Positions 37,618 to 46,648 of a DNA stretch of 63,715 nt are shown here, one piece after another; positions within the stretch are counted from its first letter, which is position 1; every line of letters begins with the position of its first letter. A program made the translations under genes and the position numbers. This stretch comes from Cytophagales bacterium. GTDB lineage: Bacteria > Bacteroidota > Bacteroidia > Cytophagales > UBA9547. Under the pieces are notes generated by a model, which saw only the letters and a program-made list of their open reading frames with translations, had not been told where the DNA came from and ran no database searches. The stretch is taken from positions 1 through 63,715 of the forward strand of contig JAAFIH010000030.1 of assembly GCA_013297755.1 (NCBI GenBank). The letters are read 5' to 3'.

Positions 37618-38484
37618 ATGAAATTTGCAGACATAAAAAACGATATAGCGTTTCGTAAAATATTTGGTAATCAAAAGAAAAGTATAGTATTAATTTCATT
37701 TTTGAATGCAGTCTTAGACTTAGAAGAGGGCAATCGTATAACCAAAGTTACGATAATAGATCCCTATTTGCTACCACGCATTATGGGCGAAAAAACCAGT
37801 ATTATAGATGTAAGAGCCACAGACCAGAAGAGCAGGCAGTTTATCGTAGAAATGCAAGTGGCCGACAAAAAAGGGTTTGAAAAAAGAGTACAATTTTATA
37901 CTGCACGCGATTATTCTATGCAAATACAGTCGGGCGATGCTTATCCAAAATTAAAACCTACATATTTTGTAGGAATACTCAATTTCAATATTGGATTTGG
38001 AAAGAATTACATAGCCAAACATTACAGCATAGAAGAGGAAACAGGAAAATCAGTATTAGACGACATCCAGCATAGATTTATACAACTAACAAAATTCAAA
38101 AAAACTAAAAACCAACTTACAAATTTGATAGATAAATGGACATATTTTATCAAAAATGCAGGACAGTTGGATGTTATCCCAGACGATATAGAAGACGAAG
38201 GGCTAATAACAGCCTACAAACAAGCTGATAAATATACTTGGAAAAAAGACGACTTGATAGCCTACGACAATGCAGCAATGCGAGAACAAGACGAAAAAGG
38301 TCGATTAGAACTTGCTGAAGAGTTGGCTCAAACTCGTGGTGTAGAAATAGGAGAGGCAAATAAAGAAATTGAAATGATAATTGCAGCTCATAAACGAGGG
38401 AACACTTCAATTCAAATAAGCGAATTTTTGGGACTAGATATTGAAAAAATAAAAGTAATCATTAGTAATTATTCTAAAAATTAA
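37618..38484 (+). CDS. Rpn-family PD-(D/E)XK nuclease (transposase-like), copy 1
   Basis: 288 residues. Typical opening KNDIAFRKIFGNQKKSIVLISFLNAVLDLEEG is shared by Rpn/PD-(D/E)XK 'transposase' proteins; the nuclease core shows IIDVRATDQ ... QFIVEMQV (D and E-x-Q). The C-terminus has an EIGEANKEIEMIIAAHKRG helix and a short ISEFLGLDIEKIKVII motif. Rpn proteins promote RecA-independent recombination in E. coli (family knowledge); others act as toxins. This copy lacks the repeat expansion seen in copy 2, and the two genes are 3 bp apart. Confidence 0.88.
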   Translation: MKFADIKNDIAFRKIFGNQKKSIVLISFLNAVLDLEEGNRITKVTIIDPYLLPRIMGEKTSIIDVRATDQKSRQFIVEMQVADKKGFEKRVQFYTARDYSMQIQSGDAYPKLKPTYFVGILNFNIGFGKNYIAKHYSIEEETGKSVLDDIQHRFIQLTKFKKTKNQLTNLIDKWTYFIKNAGQLDVIPDDIEDEGLITAYKQADKYTWKKDDLIAYDNAAMREQDEKGRLELAEELAQTRGVEIGEANKEIEMIIAAHKRGNTSIQISEFLGLDIEKIKVIISNYSKN

Positions 38485-38487
38485 ATT

Positions 38488-39378
38488 ATGAAATTTGCAG
38501 ACATAAAAAACGATATAGCATTTCGTAAGATATTTGGTAATCAAAAGAAAAGTATAGTATTAATTTCTTTTTTGAATGCAGTCTTAGACTTAGAAGAGGG
38601 CAATCGCATAACCAAAGTTACGATAATAGATCCCTATTTGCTACCACGCATTATGGGCGAAAAAACTAGCATTATAGATGTAAGAGCCACAGACCAGAAA
38701 AGCAGGCAGTTTATCGTAGAAATGCAAGTGGCCGACAAAAAAGGGTTTGAAAAAAGAGTACAATTTTATACTGCACGAGATTATTCTATGCAAATACAGT
38801 CAGGCGATGCTTATCCAAAATTAAAACCTACATATTTTGTAGGGATACTCAATTTTAATATTGGATTTGGAAAGAATTACATTGCCAAACATTACAGCAT
38901 AGAAGAAGAAACAGGAAAATCAGTATTAGACGACATCCAACATAGATTTATACAACTAACAAAATTCAAAAAAACTAAAAACCAACTTACAAATTTGATA
39001 GATAAATGGACATATTTTATCAAAAATGCAGGACAGTTGGATGTTATCCCAGACGATATAGAAGACGAAGGGCTAATAACAGCTTACAAACAAGCTGATA
39101 AATATACTTGGAAAAAAGACGACTTGATAGCCTACGATAATGCAGCAATGCGAGAACAAGACGAAAAAGGTCGATTAGAACTTGCTGAAGAGTTGGCTCA
39201 AACTCGTGGTGTTGAAATAGGAAAAGAAATAGGAAAAGAAATAGGAGAGGCAAATAAAGAAATTGAAATGATAATTGCAGCTCACAAACGTGGGAACACA
39301 CCAAAACAAATAAGCGATTTTTTGGGACTAGATATTGAAAAAATAAAAGTGATCATTAGTAATTATTCTAAAAATTAA
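38488..39378 (+). CDS. Rpn-family PD-(D/E)XK nuclease (transposase-like), copy 2
   Basis: 296 residues, almost identical to copy 1 over the first 240 residues, including the nuclease core IIDVRATDQ ... QFIVEMQV. It differs by eight extra residues in the C-terminal helix, made of two additional GKEI units (12-bp DNA unit, 39222-39245), and by PKQISDFLG instead of SIQISEFLG. A recent tandem duplication followed by short-repeat expansion explains this. No terminal inverted repeats or target duplication mark it as an insertion sequence. Confidence 0.88.
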   Translation: MKFADIKNDIAFRKIFGNQKKSIVLISFLNAVLDLEEGNRITKVTIIDPYLLPRIMGEKTSIIDVRATDQKSRQFIVEMQVADKKGFEKRVQFYTARDYSMQIQSGDAYPKLKPTYFVGILNFNIGFGKNYIAKHYSIEEETGKSVLDDIQHRFIQLTKFKKTKNQLTNLIDKWTYFIKNAGQLDVIPDDIEDEGLITAYKQADKYTWKKDDLIAYDNAAMREQDEKGRLELAEELAQTRGVEIGKEIGKEIGEANKEIEMIIAAHKRGNTPKQISDFLGLDIEKIKVIISNYSKN

Positions 39379-39569
39379 ATGATGAAAATTTTAGAAATTT
39401 TGAATTTGATTTTTAAAAATTGTTTTTAAATCAAAAAATTGTTTTTTAGAAATATAGTTATTTTTAGTAATTTTTTATTTTTTCAATTTAGTATTATTAC
39501 TAGTCTATAATTTAAAATTCTTTTTTTAGTTTTTTCTTTATTTTCTAGACTAAGAAATTATTATTATCA

Positions 39570-39594
39570 TTTACTACCCATTTCGGGTAGTAAA
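39570..39594 (+). promoter_or_regulatory. Palindromic operator-like site
   Basis: Perfect 10-bp inverted repeat TTTACTACCC-N5-GGGTAGTAAA, identical arms to the site at 34891, and the -7 box again starts 18 nt after it. Confidence 0.75.
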
Positions 39595-39611
39595 TCTAAA
39601 AAAAAAGCATA

Positions 39612-39619
39612 TATTTTTG
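39612..39619 (+). promoter_or_regulatory. -7 promoter box
   Basis: TATTTTTG, then TGGCGTT, as at 34933. Confidence 0.65.
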
Positions 39620-39658
39620 TGGCGTTTTAATTTATTATTCACTTTAAAAAACGCTAAA

Positions 39659-42334
39659 ATGAAAATTAAACATGTACTCCTACTATCATCATTATTTATT
39701 GCCGAAACAATTTTTGGGCAAATAACACCCATAATTAGAACTTCAACTGGTTGCCAAACTGCAAACGAAGAAATAACTATTGCTGGGGCTGGTAAAATTA
39801 CCCAAATCAATATCACAAATAATTCTACAACTGAGCCAATAATAGTAGGCAAAGATGAATTTGGTTTATATGAAGTGGCAACCTCCCAAGTAGGGCCTTT
39901 TGTAAAAACTAACCTTTCGCTTAGTGGTACAAATATTACTATATATGCGAGAGCAAACCCAACATTTGCAAACATGGGAAATAGCAACATCAACCAAATA
40001 TCATTTTATAATGTTTCAACACCAAACACAAAAACATATTTTGATTTTTATACCAATGTGGCAACAAACTTAGGTATTCCAAACCCTGAAATTGAGATTT
40101 CATTCATTAGTTCACCAAATCTAGGAGTAACAAATCAATTGCGCTTAAACCAATTTCAATCAGAAACTGTTACTGGATTTATTGATATAAAAATTCCAAC
40201 GATTGCGGGTGGAGTTACTATTTCTGCTCGTGGTACAACCAATGATTTTCAATATTTAATCCCAACAAACCCAAATGCTTTTAAAGCATTTGAATACATT
40301 AAAATTAGCACCATTGCAGGGATGGATTTTGTAAACGTACCTGCCAATTTCACAGTGCCAAGTAATTTTAATGGCAGATTGCGTTTTCAAGCCCTTGTAC
40401 CTGCATCAGAAGATGTAAAACCTTATATTTTATTGTTTACAATTAATGGTACAAATTTGCAAACCAAAGAATTTAGTGTAGCTACTGGTGCAATTACTGA
40501 AAAAATATCAATCAACTCTATTTCAGGTTTAAATAATACGCTAAATACCAGTTTCAATACATCAATTACCTCGTTTGAAGTAAAAACAGTAACAATTGTT
40601 GGACCAGGTGGAAATCAATTTTTTATAGAAACAGCTAGCTGGATAGGAGTTTGTTCCACGCTATCTAGCAATATAAACGATTATGTTGCTAGATCTAGTG
40701 GAGGTTCTGAGTTACAAATACCTGGTACAGGTGGTACAGTTTATTTTGCCAATATTTCTACCATTGTTGGTGTATTTAACAATGAAACATCTGCACAATA
40801 TGCAGCAACCATTAGAAGAACTAGTAGAGCTGGAAATTTTAATGAACAGATTAAATTTTCAGGCACAACCACCCGACCAGTTGATTTTATAGCTATCACA
40901 AATCCTATTGATGCAAATTTGAATGCCGAACAAAGAATTAATAATTTTAATGGTGATAGAATTGGTACTCAATTTTATAGAACTTTAGTACAAGGTATTA
41001 CTAAAAATCCTGTTGGCGTGTCAAATGTAATAGCTCTCTCTATCTTAGGTACTGGTATTGCAAATGCAATAACTGTCGCTGGAGTGACTACCGATAATTT
41101 TAATAATACAGAAGATTTTGGATACAGAGTTGCTACATCTGCATCTGGAACTTATTTAGAATCAATTACTTTGCCTCCAACAGGTGGTGTAGCATATATT
41201 CGTTTTGATGCTACTTTACCTTCTGCCATGTTAATTAACAATAGTAATTCTGAAAATTCGATACAAATTTTTGCAGACAACAATCGCACAAGAGTTTATT
41301 TTACATCAAGTGTAAATGGTATGCCTCGTATCTTACCTATGGGCATTGGACAAACTAAAATTTTAGATATTGGATATAGATCAAATCAAAAAGGATATGG
41401 ATATCAGATTAATAATTCTTTTCCAAATGATAGAATTTCTATAAATGCTATTTCGTTTGGTGGCGAAAATTTTACTGGCCCCATTACTTTGACTTCTGGA
41501 TATGTAGGGCAGTTTTCAATCAGCCAAGTTCAGAGTATTTCACTTACCGAAACAGGTGGATATACCAGTCAATTAATAATTAATAAGGGCGATGTAATTT
41601 ACACAAAAGCAATTGTAAATGATGTCAATGGCACGCCCACATTTGAAGATTATTCAATAGTAGCTACTGCAGCTAAAGGAGCAAAAAGTGTAATTAATTT
41701 GAATCTAAATGCTGGTTTGCCAACTACTATGCCACAAATTGTATTACCCACGCCACAAATTGATTTTGTAAATAAATCATCAAGTTCAAACAAAAATGTA
41801 ACATTTATTGACAATTATAGTAAAGTGGAAATAATTGGTTACAGTTTACCATCTCCAATTACACTTACAGGCAAGTTTTTTACCAAAATTTCTACCTCTG
41901 CCCCAACTGTTTGGTCGAGTGTGGCAGTTTTACCTGCATCTGGTGGCACTTTATATGTAGCCAACGATAAGCAAGTATTAGGTGGATATTGCAGTTCGAT
42001 TACGCTGCAATCAGGTACACTAACTAGTTCAATAAATGTTTCAGATTTTGCAAATGTGGTAGCTACACTATCGGGCGTTACAGATAGAATAATTTTACCA
42101 ATAACAAACATATCAACTCACCAATCTACGAATTTTAGTGTTTATCCCAATCCAAGCACGGGTATATTTGCCATCGTTTCAGACTTTCTAGTAGGGGTAA
42201 ACGATATTAAAGTCTACGATTTGGTAGGATTATCTCAATCATTTACTTTAACAGAAAATGAATTAACCATTGCCAAATCTGGCATTTATTTTGTACATCT
42301 TGGTAGGAAAGTAGTTAAAGTAGTCATTTTATAA
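39659..42334 (+). CDS. T9SS type-A secreted protein
   Basis: 891 residues from the ATG at 39659 (signal peptide MKIKHVLLLSSLFIAETIFG, nearly the same N-terminus as the gene at 34977). A longer frame starting with TTG at 39617 would run through the promoter and is not the gene. The bulk is made of Thr/Asn/Gly-rich beta domains of unknown family with recurring patterns such as GVTISARGTTNDFQYL, and a C-terminal type-A sorting domain SVYPNPSTGIFAIVSD ... AKSGIYFVHLGRKVVKVVIL. It should be exported through the T9SS. No enzymatic motif is visible; a structural or adhesive role is a guess. Confidence 0.85.
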   Translation: MKIKHVLLLSSLFIAETIFGQITPIIRTSTGCQTANEEITIAGAGKITQINITNNSTTEPIIVGKDEFGLYEVATSQVGPFVKTNLSLSGTNITIYARANPTFANMGNSNINQISFYNVSTPNTKTYFDFYTNVATNLGIPNPEIEISFISSPNLGVTNQLRLNQFQSETVTGFIDIKIPTIAGGVTISARGTTNDFQYLIPTNPNAFKAFEYIKISTIAGMDFVNVPANFTVPSNFNGRLRFQALVPASEDVKPYILLFTINGTNLQTKEFSVATGAITEKISINSISGLNNTLNTSFNTSITSFEVKTVTIVGPGGNQFFIETASWIGVCSTLSSNINDYVARSSGGSELQIPGTGGTVYFANISTIVGVFNNETSAQYAATIRRTSRAGNFNEQIKFSGTTTRPVDFIAITNPIDANLNAEQRINNFNGDRIGTQFYRTLVQGITKNPVGVSNVIALSILGTGIANAITVAGVTTDNFNNTEDFGYRVATSASGTYLESITLPPTGGVAYIRFDATLPSAMLINNSNSENSIQIFADNNRTRVYFTSSVNGMPRILPMGIGQTKILDIGYRSNQKGYGYQINNSFPNDRISINAISFGGENFTGPITLTSGYVGQFSISQVQSISLTETGGYTSQLIINKGDVIYTKAIVNDVNGTPTFEDYSIVATAAKGAKSVINLNLNAGLPTTMPQIVLPTPQIDFVNKSSSSNKNVTFIDNYSKVEIIGYSLPSPITLTGKFFTKISTSAPTVWSSVAVLPASGGTLYVANDKQVLGGYCSSITLQSGTLTSSINVSDFANVVATLSGVTDRIILPITNISTHQSTNFSVYPNPSTGIFAIVSDFLVGVNDIKVYDLVGLSQSFTLTENELTIAKSGIYFVHLGRKVVKVVIL

Positions 42335-42477
42335 TCGTAGGAACACGCCTATTGGTGTGTTCATTTTATAATTGTAGGAACACGCCTTTTGGCGTGTTCT
42401 ATTGGCGAGTTCATATTGTAATTGTAGGAACACGCCTATTGGAGTGTTCTATTGGCGTGTTCTTTTGGCGTGTTTTT
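42332..42477. repeat. Tandem array of GGAACACGCC hairpin units
   Basis: Three units begin TAATYGTAGGAACACGCC at 42332, 42369 and 42419, each followed by one or more GGCGTGTTC-like arms with small changes (GGTGTGTTC, GGCGAGTTC, GGAGTGTTC). The first unit starts with the stop codon of the T9SS gene. The last unit ends in GGCGTGTTTTT and can terminate transcription. Confidence 0.85.
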
Positions 42478-42503
42478 GTTTTAATGAATTTCCACTTTTA
42501 AAA

Positions 42504-42536
42504 AAAGATACCATCGCTTTAAGCGATGGTATCTTT
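42504..42536. terminator. Long perfect palindrome
   Basis: AAAGATACCATCGCTT / AAGCGATGGTATCTTT around a single T. Effective hairpin with a 14-bp stem and TTTAA loop; A run on the left and T run on the right, so it could terminate in both directions. Confidence 0.7.
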
Positions 42537-42542
42537 AAGCAA

Positions 42543-42575
42543 AGAAGTTCCTCTTTTTAAAAAAGTAGAACTTCT
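42543..42575. repeat. Imperfect hairpin before ispG
   Basis: AGAAGTTC / GAACTTCT with an inner CTTTTT / AAAAAAG stem and a 2-nt bulge between. Sits 70 bp before the ispG promoter box. Confidence 0.6.
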
Positions 42576-42645
42576 ACCTTTCTCACAAAAAGAAACTAAA
42601 TTAACTATTTTTATTTAAAAATAATTAAACACTCTATATTTAGAT

Positions 42646-42653
42646 TAGTTTTG
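42646..42653 (+). promoter_or_regulatory. -7 promoter box of ispG
   Basis: TAGTTTTG, 21 nt before the ATG. Confidence 0.6.
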
Positions 42654-42674
42654 TAAAAAAAAGATATATACATA

Positions 42675-44651
42675 ATGAGTCATATTTATTGCCCTTCGCT
42701 GACAGAGTACTCTCGTAGAAAAACTATTGAAGTTTCTATTGGCGATGTGCCTATGGGTGCTCACCATCCTATACGTGTGCAATCGATGACTACAGTAGAT
42801 ACTATGGATACGCAAGGCTCTGTAAATCAGTGCATTAGAATGATAGATGCTGGTTGCGAGTATGTACGCATTACGGCACCTAGCATCAAAGAAGCACAAA
42901 ATTTACAACACATAAAAGATGAATTGCGTAAGAAAGGTTATAAAACACCTCTGGTTGCTGATATTCATTTTACTCCAAATGCAGCCGAATTGGCAGCTCG
43001 TATTGTAGAAAAAATACGTATAAATCCTGGAAATTATGCCGATAAAAAGCGTTTCGAAAACATAGCTTATACAGACGCTAGTTATTTTTCGGAATTGCAG
43101 AGAATAAGAGATAAATTTTTGCCTTTGGTAAGAATTTGTAAAGAATATGGCACTGCCATGCGTATTGGTACCAATCATGGTTCGCTTTCTGATAGAATCA
43201 TGAGTAGGTATGGCGATAGTCCTCTTGGCATGGTAGAATCGGCCTTAGAGTTTCTCAAAATATGTGAAGATGAGCAGTTTTATAATATTGTAATTTCTAT
43301 GAAATCGAGTAATACGCAAGTCATGGTGCAGGCTTATAGATTACTTGTGAGTAGACTACAAAAAGATGGATTTAAGCCCTATCCTTTGCATCTTGGTGTA
43401 ACAGAAGCAGGCGAAGCCGAAGATGGACGTATAAAATCAGCTGTTGGCATTGGCACTTTGCTCGAAGATGGACTTGGCGATACAGTAAGAGTTTCGCTTA
43501 CCGAAGAACCAGAATTTGAGATACCCGTGGCCAAAGATTTGATAGATAGATACACCCATAGAGCGACCCATAAACCCATAAAACCTATTGAATTTTCTCC
43601 TTTTTCTCCATTTGAATACAATAAAAGACAAACACACGAAGTTTTGAATTTAGGTGCAAATCATGTACCAAGAGTAATCGCTGATTATTCAAAATATGAT
43701 TGGAATAGGGCAAAATATGGCGGAAAAGAAGCCTTAAAATCCATAGGTCATCATTATTTTGAGCTTACCGATAAATGGAATATGAGCGATTTGGGAGCAG
43801 ATTATCTATACACAGCCTCTAATCCTGCTCCTTTTATGCTGCCCAATGGTCTCAAAGAAATTATTGATTATAATGTTTGGATACATTTATCCGAAAAATT
43901 ACATAAATTTCCCTTTTTAGATGCTACCGAAAATACCGAAAATTATACTTCTATTGATACAGAGGCATTATTTTTGAAAATTAATTACAAAACATTAACT
44001 CCACTTTTTTATCAATTTTTAAAACAAAATAAAAATGTAGTTTTAATCTTAGAAACCAAAAATCTGCATGGCATGGCTGCTTTACGTAGATTATTTGTAT
44101 ATTTAATTGAAAATAATATGACTAATCCAGTCATAATATCAAGAAAATACAATCAGTTATCCGAAAATCAATTACAATTATTTTCTGCTACAGATATTGG
44201 TGGATTATTAATAGATGGTTTGGGCGATGGTGTATGGCTCGAAAACGATTATACGGAATTAGATTTTGACAAATGTAATCAAGCTATAAAAGTAAATAAT
44301 TTGACATCATTTGGCATATTACAAGCCGCTCGTACACGCATGAGCAAAACAGAATATATATCTTGCCCAAGTTGTGGACGCACTTTGTTTGATTTGCAAG
44401 AAACTACAGCCATGATTCGCAAACGTACCGATCATCTAAAAGGCCTTAAAATTGGTATTATGGGCTGCATTGTCAATGGCCCTGGCGAAATGGCCGATGC
44501 TGATTTTGGCTATGTAGGCGTAGGCAAAGATAGAATTGCTTTGTATAAAGGTAAAGATATTGTAAAAAAATCGGTTCCTGCCGACAAAGCGTTAGACGAA
44601 CTTATCGACATTATCAAAGAAAATGGACAATGGGTAGATGCAGAAGTATAA
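42675..44651 (+). CDS. ispG: 4-hydroxy-3-methylbut-2-enyl-diphosphate synthase
   Basis: 658 residues, the long form with a middle domain of about 250 residues found in Bacteroidota, Chlamydia and plants. N-terminal TIM barrel: GDVPMGAHHPIRVQSMTTVDT, LVADIHFTPNAA, RINPGNY. C-terminal [4Fe-4S] domain: SCPSCGRTLFDLQE and GIMGCIVNGPGEMADADFGY. It converts MEcPP to HMBPP in the MEP isoprenoid pathway. ATG start with its own promoter after the hairpin cluster that ends the accessory region. Confidence 0.95.
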   Translation: MSHIYCPSLTEYSRRKTIEVSIGDVPMGAHHPIRVQSMTTVDTMDTQGSVNQCIRMIDAGCEYVRITAPSIKEAQNLQHIKDELRKKGYKTPLVADIHFTPNAAELAARIVEKIRINPGNYADKKRFENIAYTDASYFSELQRIRDKFLPLVRICKEYGTAMRIGTNHGSLSDRIMSRYGDSPLGMVESALEFLKICEDEQFYNIVISMKSSNTQVMVQAYRLLVSRLQKDGFKPYPLHLGVTEAGEAEDGRIKSAVGIGTLLEDGLGDTVRVSLTEEPEFEIPVAKDLIDRYTHRATHKPIKPIEFSPFSPFEYNKRQTHEVLNLGANHVPRVIADYSKYDWNRAKYGGKEALKSIGHHYFELTDKWNMSDLGADYLYTASNPAPFMLPNGLKEIIDYNVWIHLSEKLHKFPFLDATENTENYTSIDTEALFLKINYKTLTPLFYQFLKQNKNVVLILETKNLHGMAALRRLFVYLIENNMTNPVIISRKYNQLSENQLQLFSATDIGGLLIDGLGDGVWLENDYTELDFDKCNQAIKVNNLTSFGILQAARTRMSKTEYISCPSCGRTLFDLQETTAMIRKRTDHLKGLKIGIMGCIVNGPGEMADADFGYVGVGKDRIALYKGKDIVKKSVPADKALDELIDIIKENGQWVDAEV

Positions 44652-44688
44652 GTTCTGAAAAGTAATAAAGTATGCTTTTATAACTAAT

Positions 44689-46638
44689 TTATTCTCTAGT
44701 CAAAGTAAGAGTTCCGTTATTTTTTAATACATTTCCAAAAAAATCTTCTACTCTTACTGTAAATGAGTAAAGGCCAGGTGTAGCATTTTCTCCATCCCAT
44801 CCTTGATAAGGAGTATCAGAAGAAAAAAGTCGCTCTCCCCAACGATTGTAAATATCTAATTTGTATTCTTTCCAAAACAAACCTTTGGGAAAGAAAGTAT
44901 CATTTTTGCCATCGCTATTGGGGGTAAATGAAGTAGGGGAGTAAAGGCGTAATTCTTGTATAATATCCTGATAATCAGAGTAAACAATGGTGCCATCTGC
45001 AAGGATATTTTTTATTCTATATCTTACTTTTTGATTTAGCTCATCAATAGGATTGTGCAAATAAATAGTCTGATTATTGGATAGATTATCGGCAGCTATT
45101 GGCACAAGTTTATCCGTAAACCACTCTATTTGGGCTTGAGTTATAGTAGATGTATCTCCATTAATATATGGAGTCCATTGCAACGAATTTTGAACAATAT
45201 TATCTTTTTTGCCTGTAAGAATGATTGGGCAAGTAATTCTTTCTGGGCTTATGCCACACGTTTGGCTACCCACAATGGCGTAACATCTATAATTGGTTGA
45301 TGCTCCATTGATAAAATTATTTGTTGTTTGATTAAGTAAGATTCTTTCGTTTCCATTTATTCCATAGACCAAATAATTGATACCTACACTTGAATTTGGC
45401 TGCCAACTAAGTTGCACTTTTGAATTTTCAAAACTGCTATGAAATTTTTTAATACCAGTGATAGTGGCAGGTTTTAGCCCTTGCACACAAGTTGGGGCAG
45501 AAATGGATTTAGTGCTGCTCGAATTTTGAGAAATACCTGTTACTTTGTAGCAATATTCTTTATTACATTCTACATTTATATCAAATGCTTTTAGTATTTT
45601 TAGGTCGTTTATTACCGTAGTTTTTAGTGATTGGGAGTTGATTTGTACGCCATTTACACTCAAATTGTACACAATATTATCTGTGCTAGATATATTATTG
45701 TTCCAATCAATGGTATTTTTACTCACATCTGCTGTTGCATTTACTACAATAGACGATATTTCAACCCCAGTGGTGGTGGTACCACAATCATCAAATGCTA
45801 CTATTTTATAGGTTTGCAAGTTTGAAGTATTTGTATTAGTTATTTCAAAAGTATTACTTCCATTGGTGGTTGTAATTATTCTTACTAAGTTGTAATTTCC
45901 ATTTATCCCATTTTTGATAAAAACTGCATATTTTAATTCGTTGGAAGTAATTAATTGCAAATTGGCAGTACCAGCAGAAGCATCTTTTTTGGTTATCTCA
46001 AGTGATTCTATCGTGGCTTCTTTCAATGGTGGATATACTTGTATTGATTTTATTATTTTATTACTTTCGCAACTTTGAATAAGGCCAGCAATGGTATACA
46101 AATAAGTCCCTGATAAAGTAATATTTTTAATACTTGTATTAGAATATTTATGACTGTACGTATTGTTACCTAAAACAGAATTACTAACAATGCCATCGCC
46201 CCATTGTATGGTATAAAAATCATAGTCATTTTTATTTATTCTTACATTACCTGTAAGAGATTGGCAACCAAAAACTTCGTAATCAGGTATGGGCAGTGGC
46301 AGTACTTCTATAACATATTTTTTATCAAAAGGCTTTCCACGACCATCGCAAGCCGCAAACCCTGTCATAGTATAAATACCTGCTACAGAGTAAGTATGTA
46401 CAGAATTTGAACTAAAAGATGCAGACCCATCGCCAAAAGTGTAAACAAAATTAACACAACTACTAAGTGTGGTAGTAATACCCACAGCTGTTGTGCTAAA
46501 GCCAGTAAATGTAACAGTGAGTGGCACACATCCACGATTTGTACTTAGATTTACAGAGGGTAAATATATTATTTGTGCATTTGAAATAAAAGTAATAAAA
46601 ATCAATGAATTGAAAATATATTTTATTTTATTTTTCAT
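44689..46638 (-). CDS. PKD-domain protein with T9SS type-B sorting domain
   Basis: 649 residues: signal peptide ending near ISNAQ; a PKD domain at about 30-110 (FTGFSTTAVG, VYTFGDGSASFSSNSVHTYS, GIYTMTGFA); several fibronectin-like beta domains; and a C-terminal type-B sorting domain (LYSPTSFTPNSDGKNDTF ... LDIYNRWGERLF ... WDGENATPGLYSFTV). It should reach the cell surface through the T9SS. It lies 10 bp after hisS on the same strand and is probably co-transcribed with it, an unexpected pairing. Confidence 0.88.
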   Translation of the reverse strand: MKNKIKYIFNSLIFITFISNAQIIYLPSVNLSTNRGCVPLTVTFTGFSTTAVGITTTLSSCVNFVYTFGDGSASFSSNSVHTYSVAGIYTMTGFAACDGRGKPFDKKYVIEVLPLPIPDYEVFGCQSLTGNVRINKNDYDFYTIQWGDGIVSNSVLGNNTYSHKYSNTSIKNITLSGTYLYTIAGLIQSCESNKIIKSIQVYPPLKEATIESLEITKKDASAGTANLQLITSNELKYAVFIKNGINGNYNLVRIITTTNGSNTFEITNTNTSNLQTYKIVAFDDCGTTTTGVEISSIVVNATADVSKNTIDWNNNISSTDNIVYNLSVNGVQINSQSLKTTVINDLKILKAFDINVECNKEYCYKVTGISQNSSSTKSISAPTCVQGLKPATITGIKKFHSSFENSKVQLSWQPNSSVGINYLVYGINGNERILLNQTTNNFINGASTNYRCYAIVGSQTCGISPERITCPIILTGKKDNIVQNSLQWTPYINGDTSTITQAQIEWFTDKLVPIAADNLSNNQTIYLHNPIDELNQKVRYRIKNILADGTIVYSDYQDIIQELRLYSPTSFTPNSDGKNDTFFPKGLFWKEYKLDIYNRWGERLFSSDTPYQGWDGENATPGLYSFTVRVEDFFGNVLKNNGTLTLTRE

Positions 46639-46648
46639 TTTATTCGTC

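Noticed and set aside
37618-39378. The Rpn pair as a complete insertion sequence
   Set aside because: No terminal inverted repeats or target-site duplication were found; the similarity between copies begins at the start codon.
39617-39658. TTG start 14 codons upstream for the T9SS gene at 39659
   Set aside because: It would begin inside the -7 promoter box; the ATG at 39659 starts a proper signal peptide matching the paralogue at 34977.
42332-42477. Considered as a CRISPR array
   Set aside because: Units are irregular hairpins with diverged arms, no regular spacers and no cas genes.
32897-42640. Attachment-site pair for an island at tRNA-His
   Set aside because: I found no second copy of the tRNA 3' end near the right border and no integrase gene.
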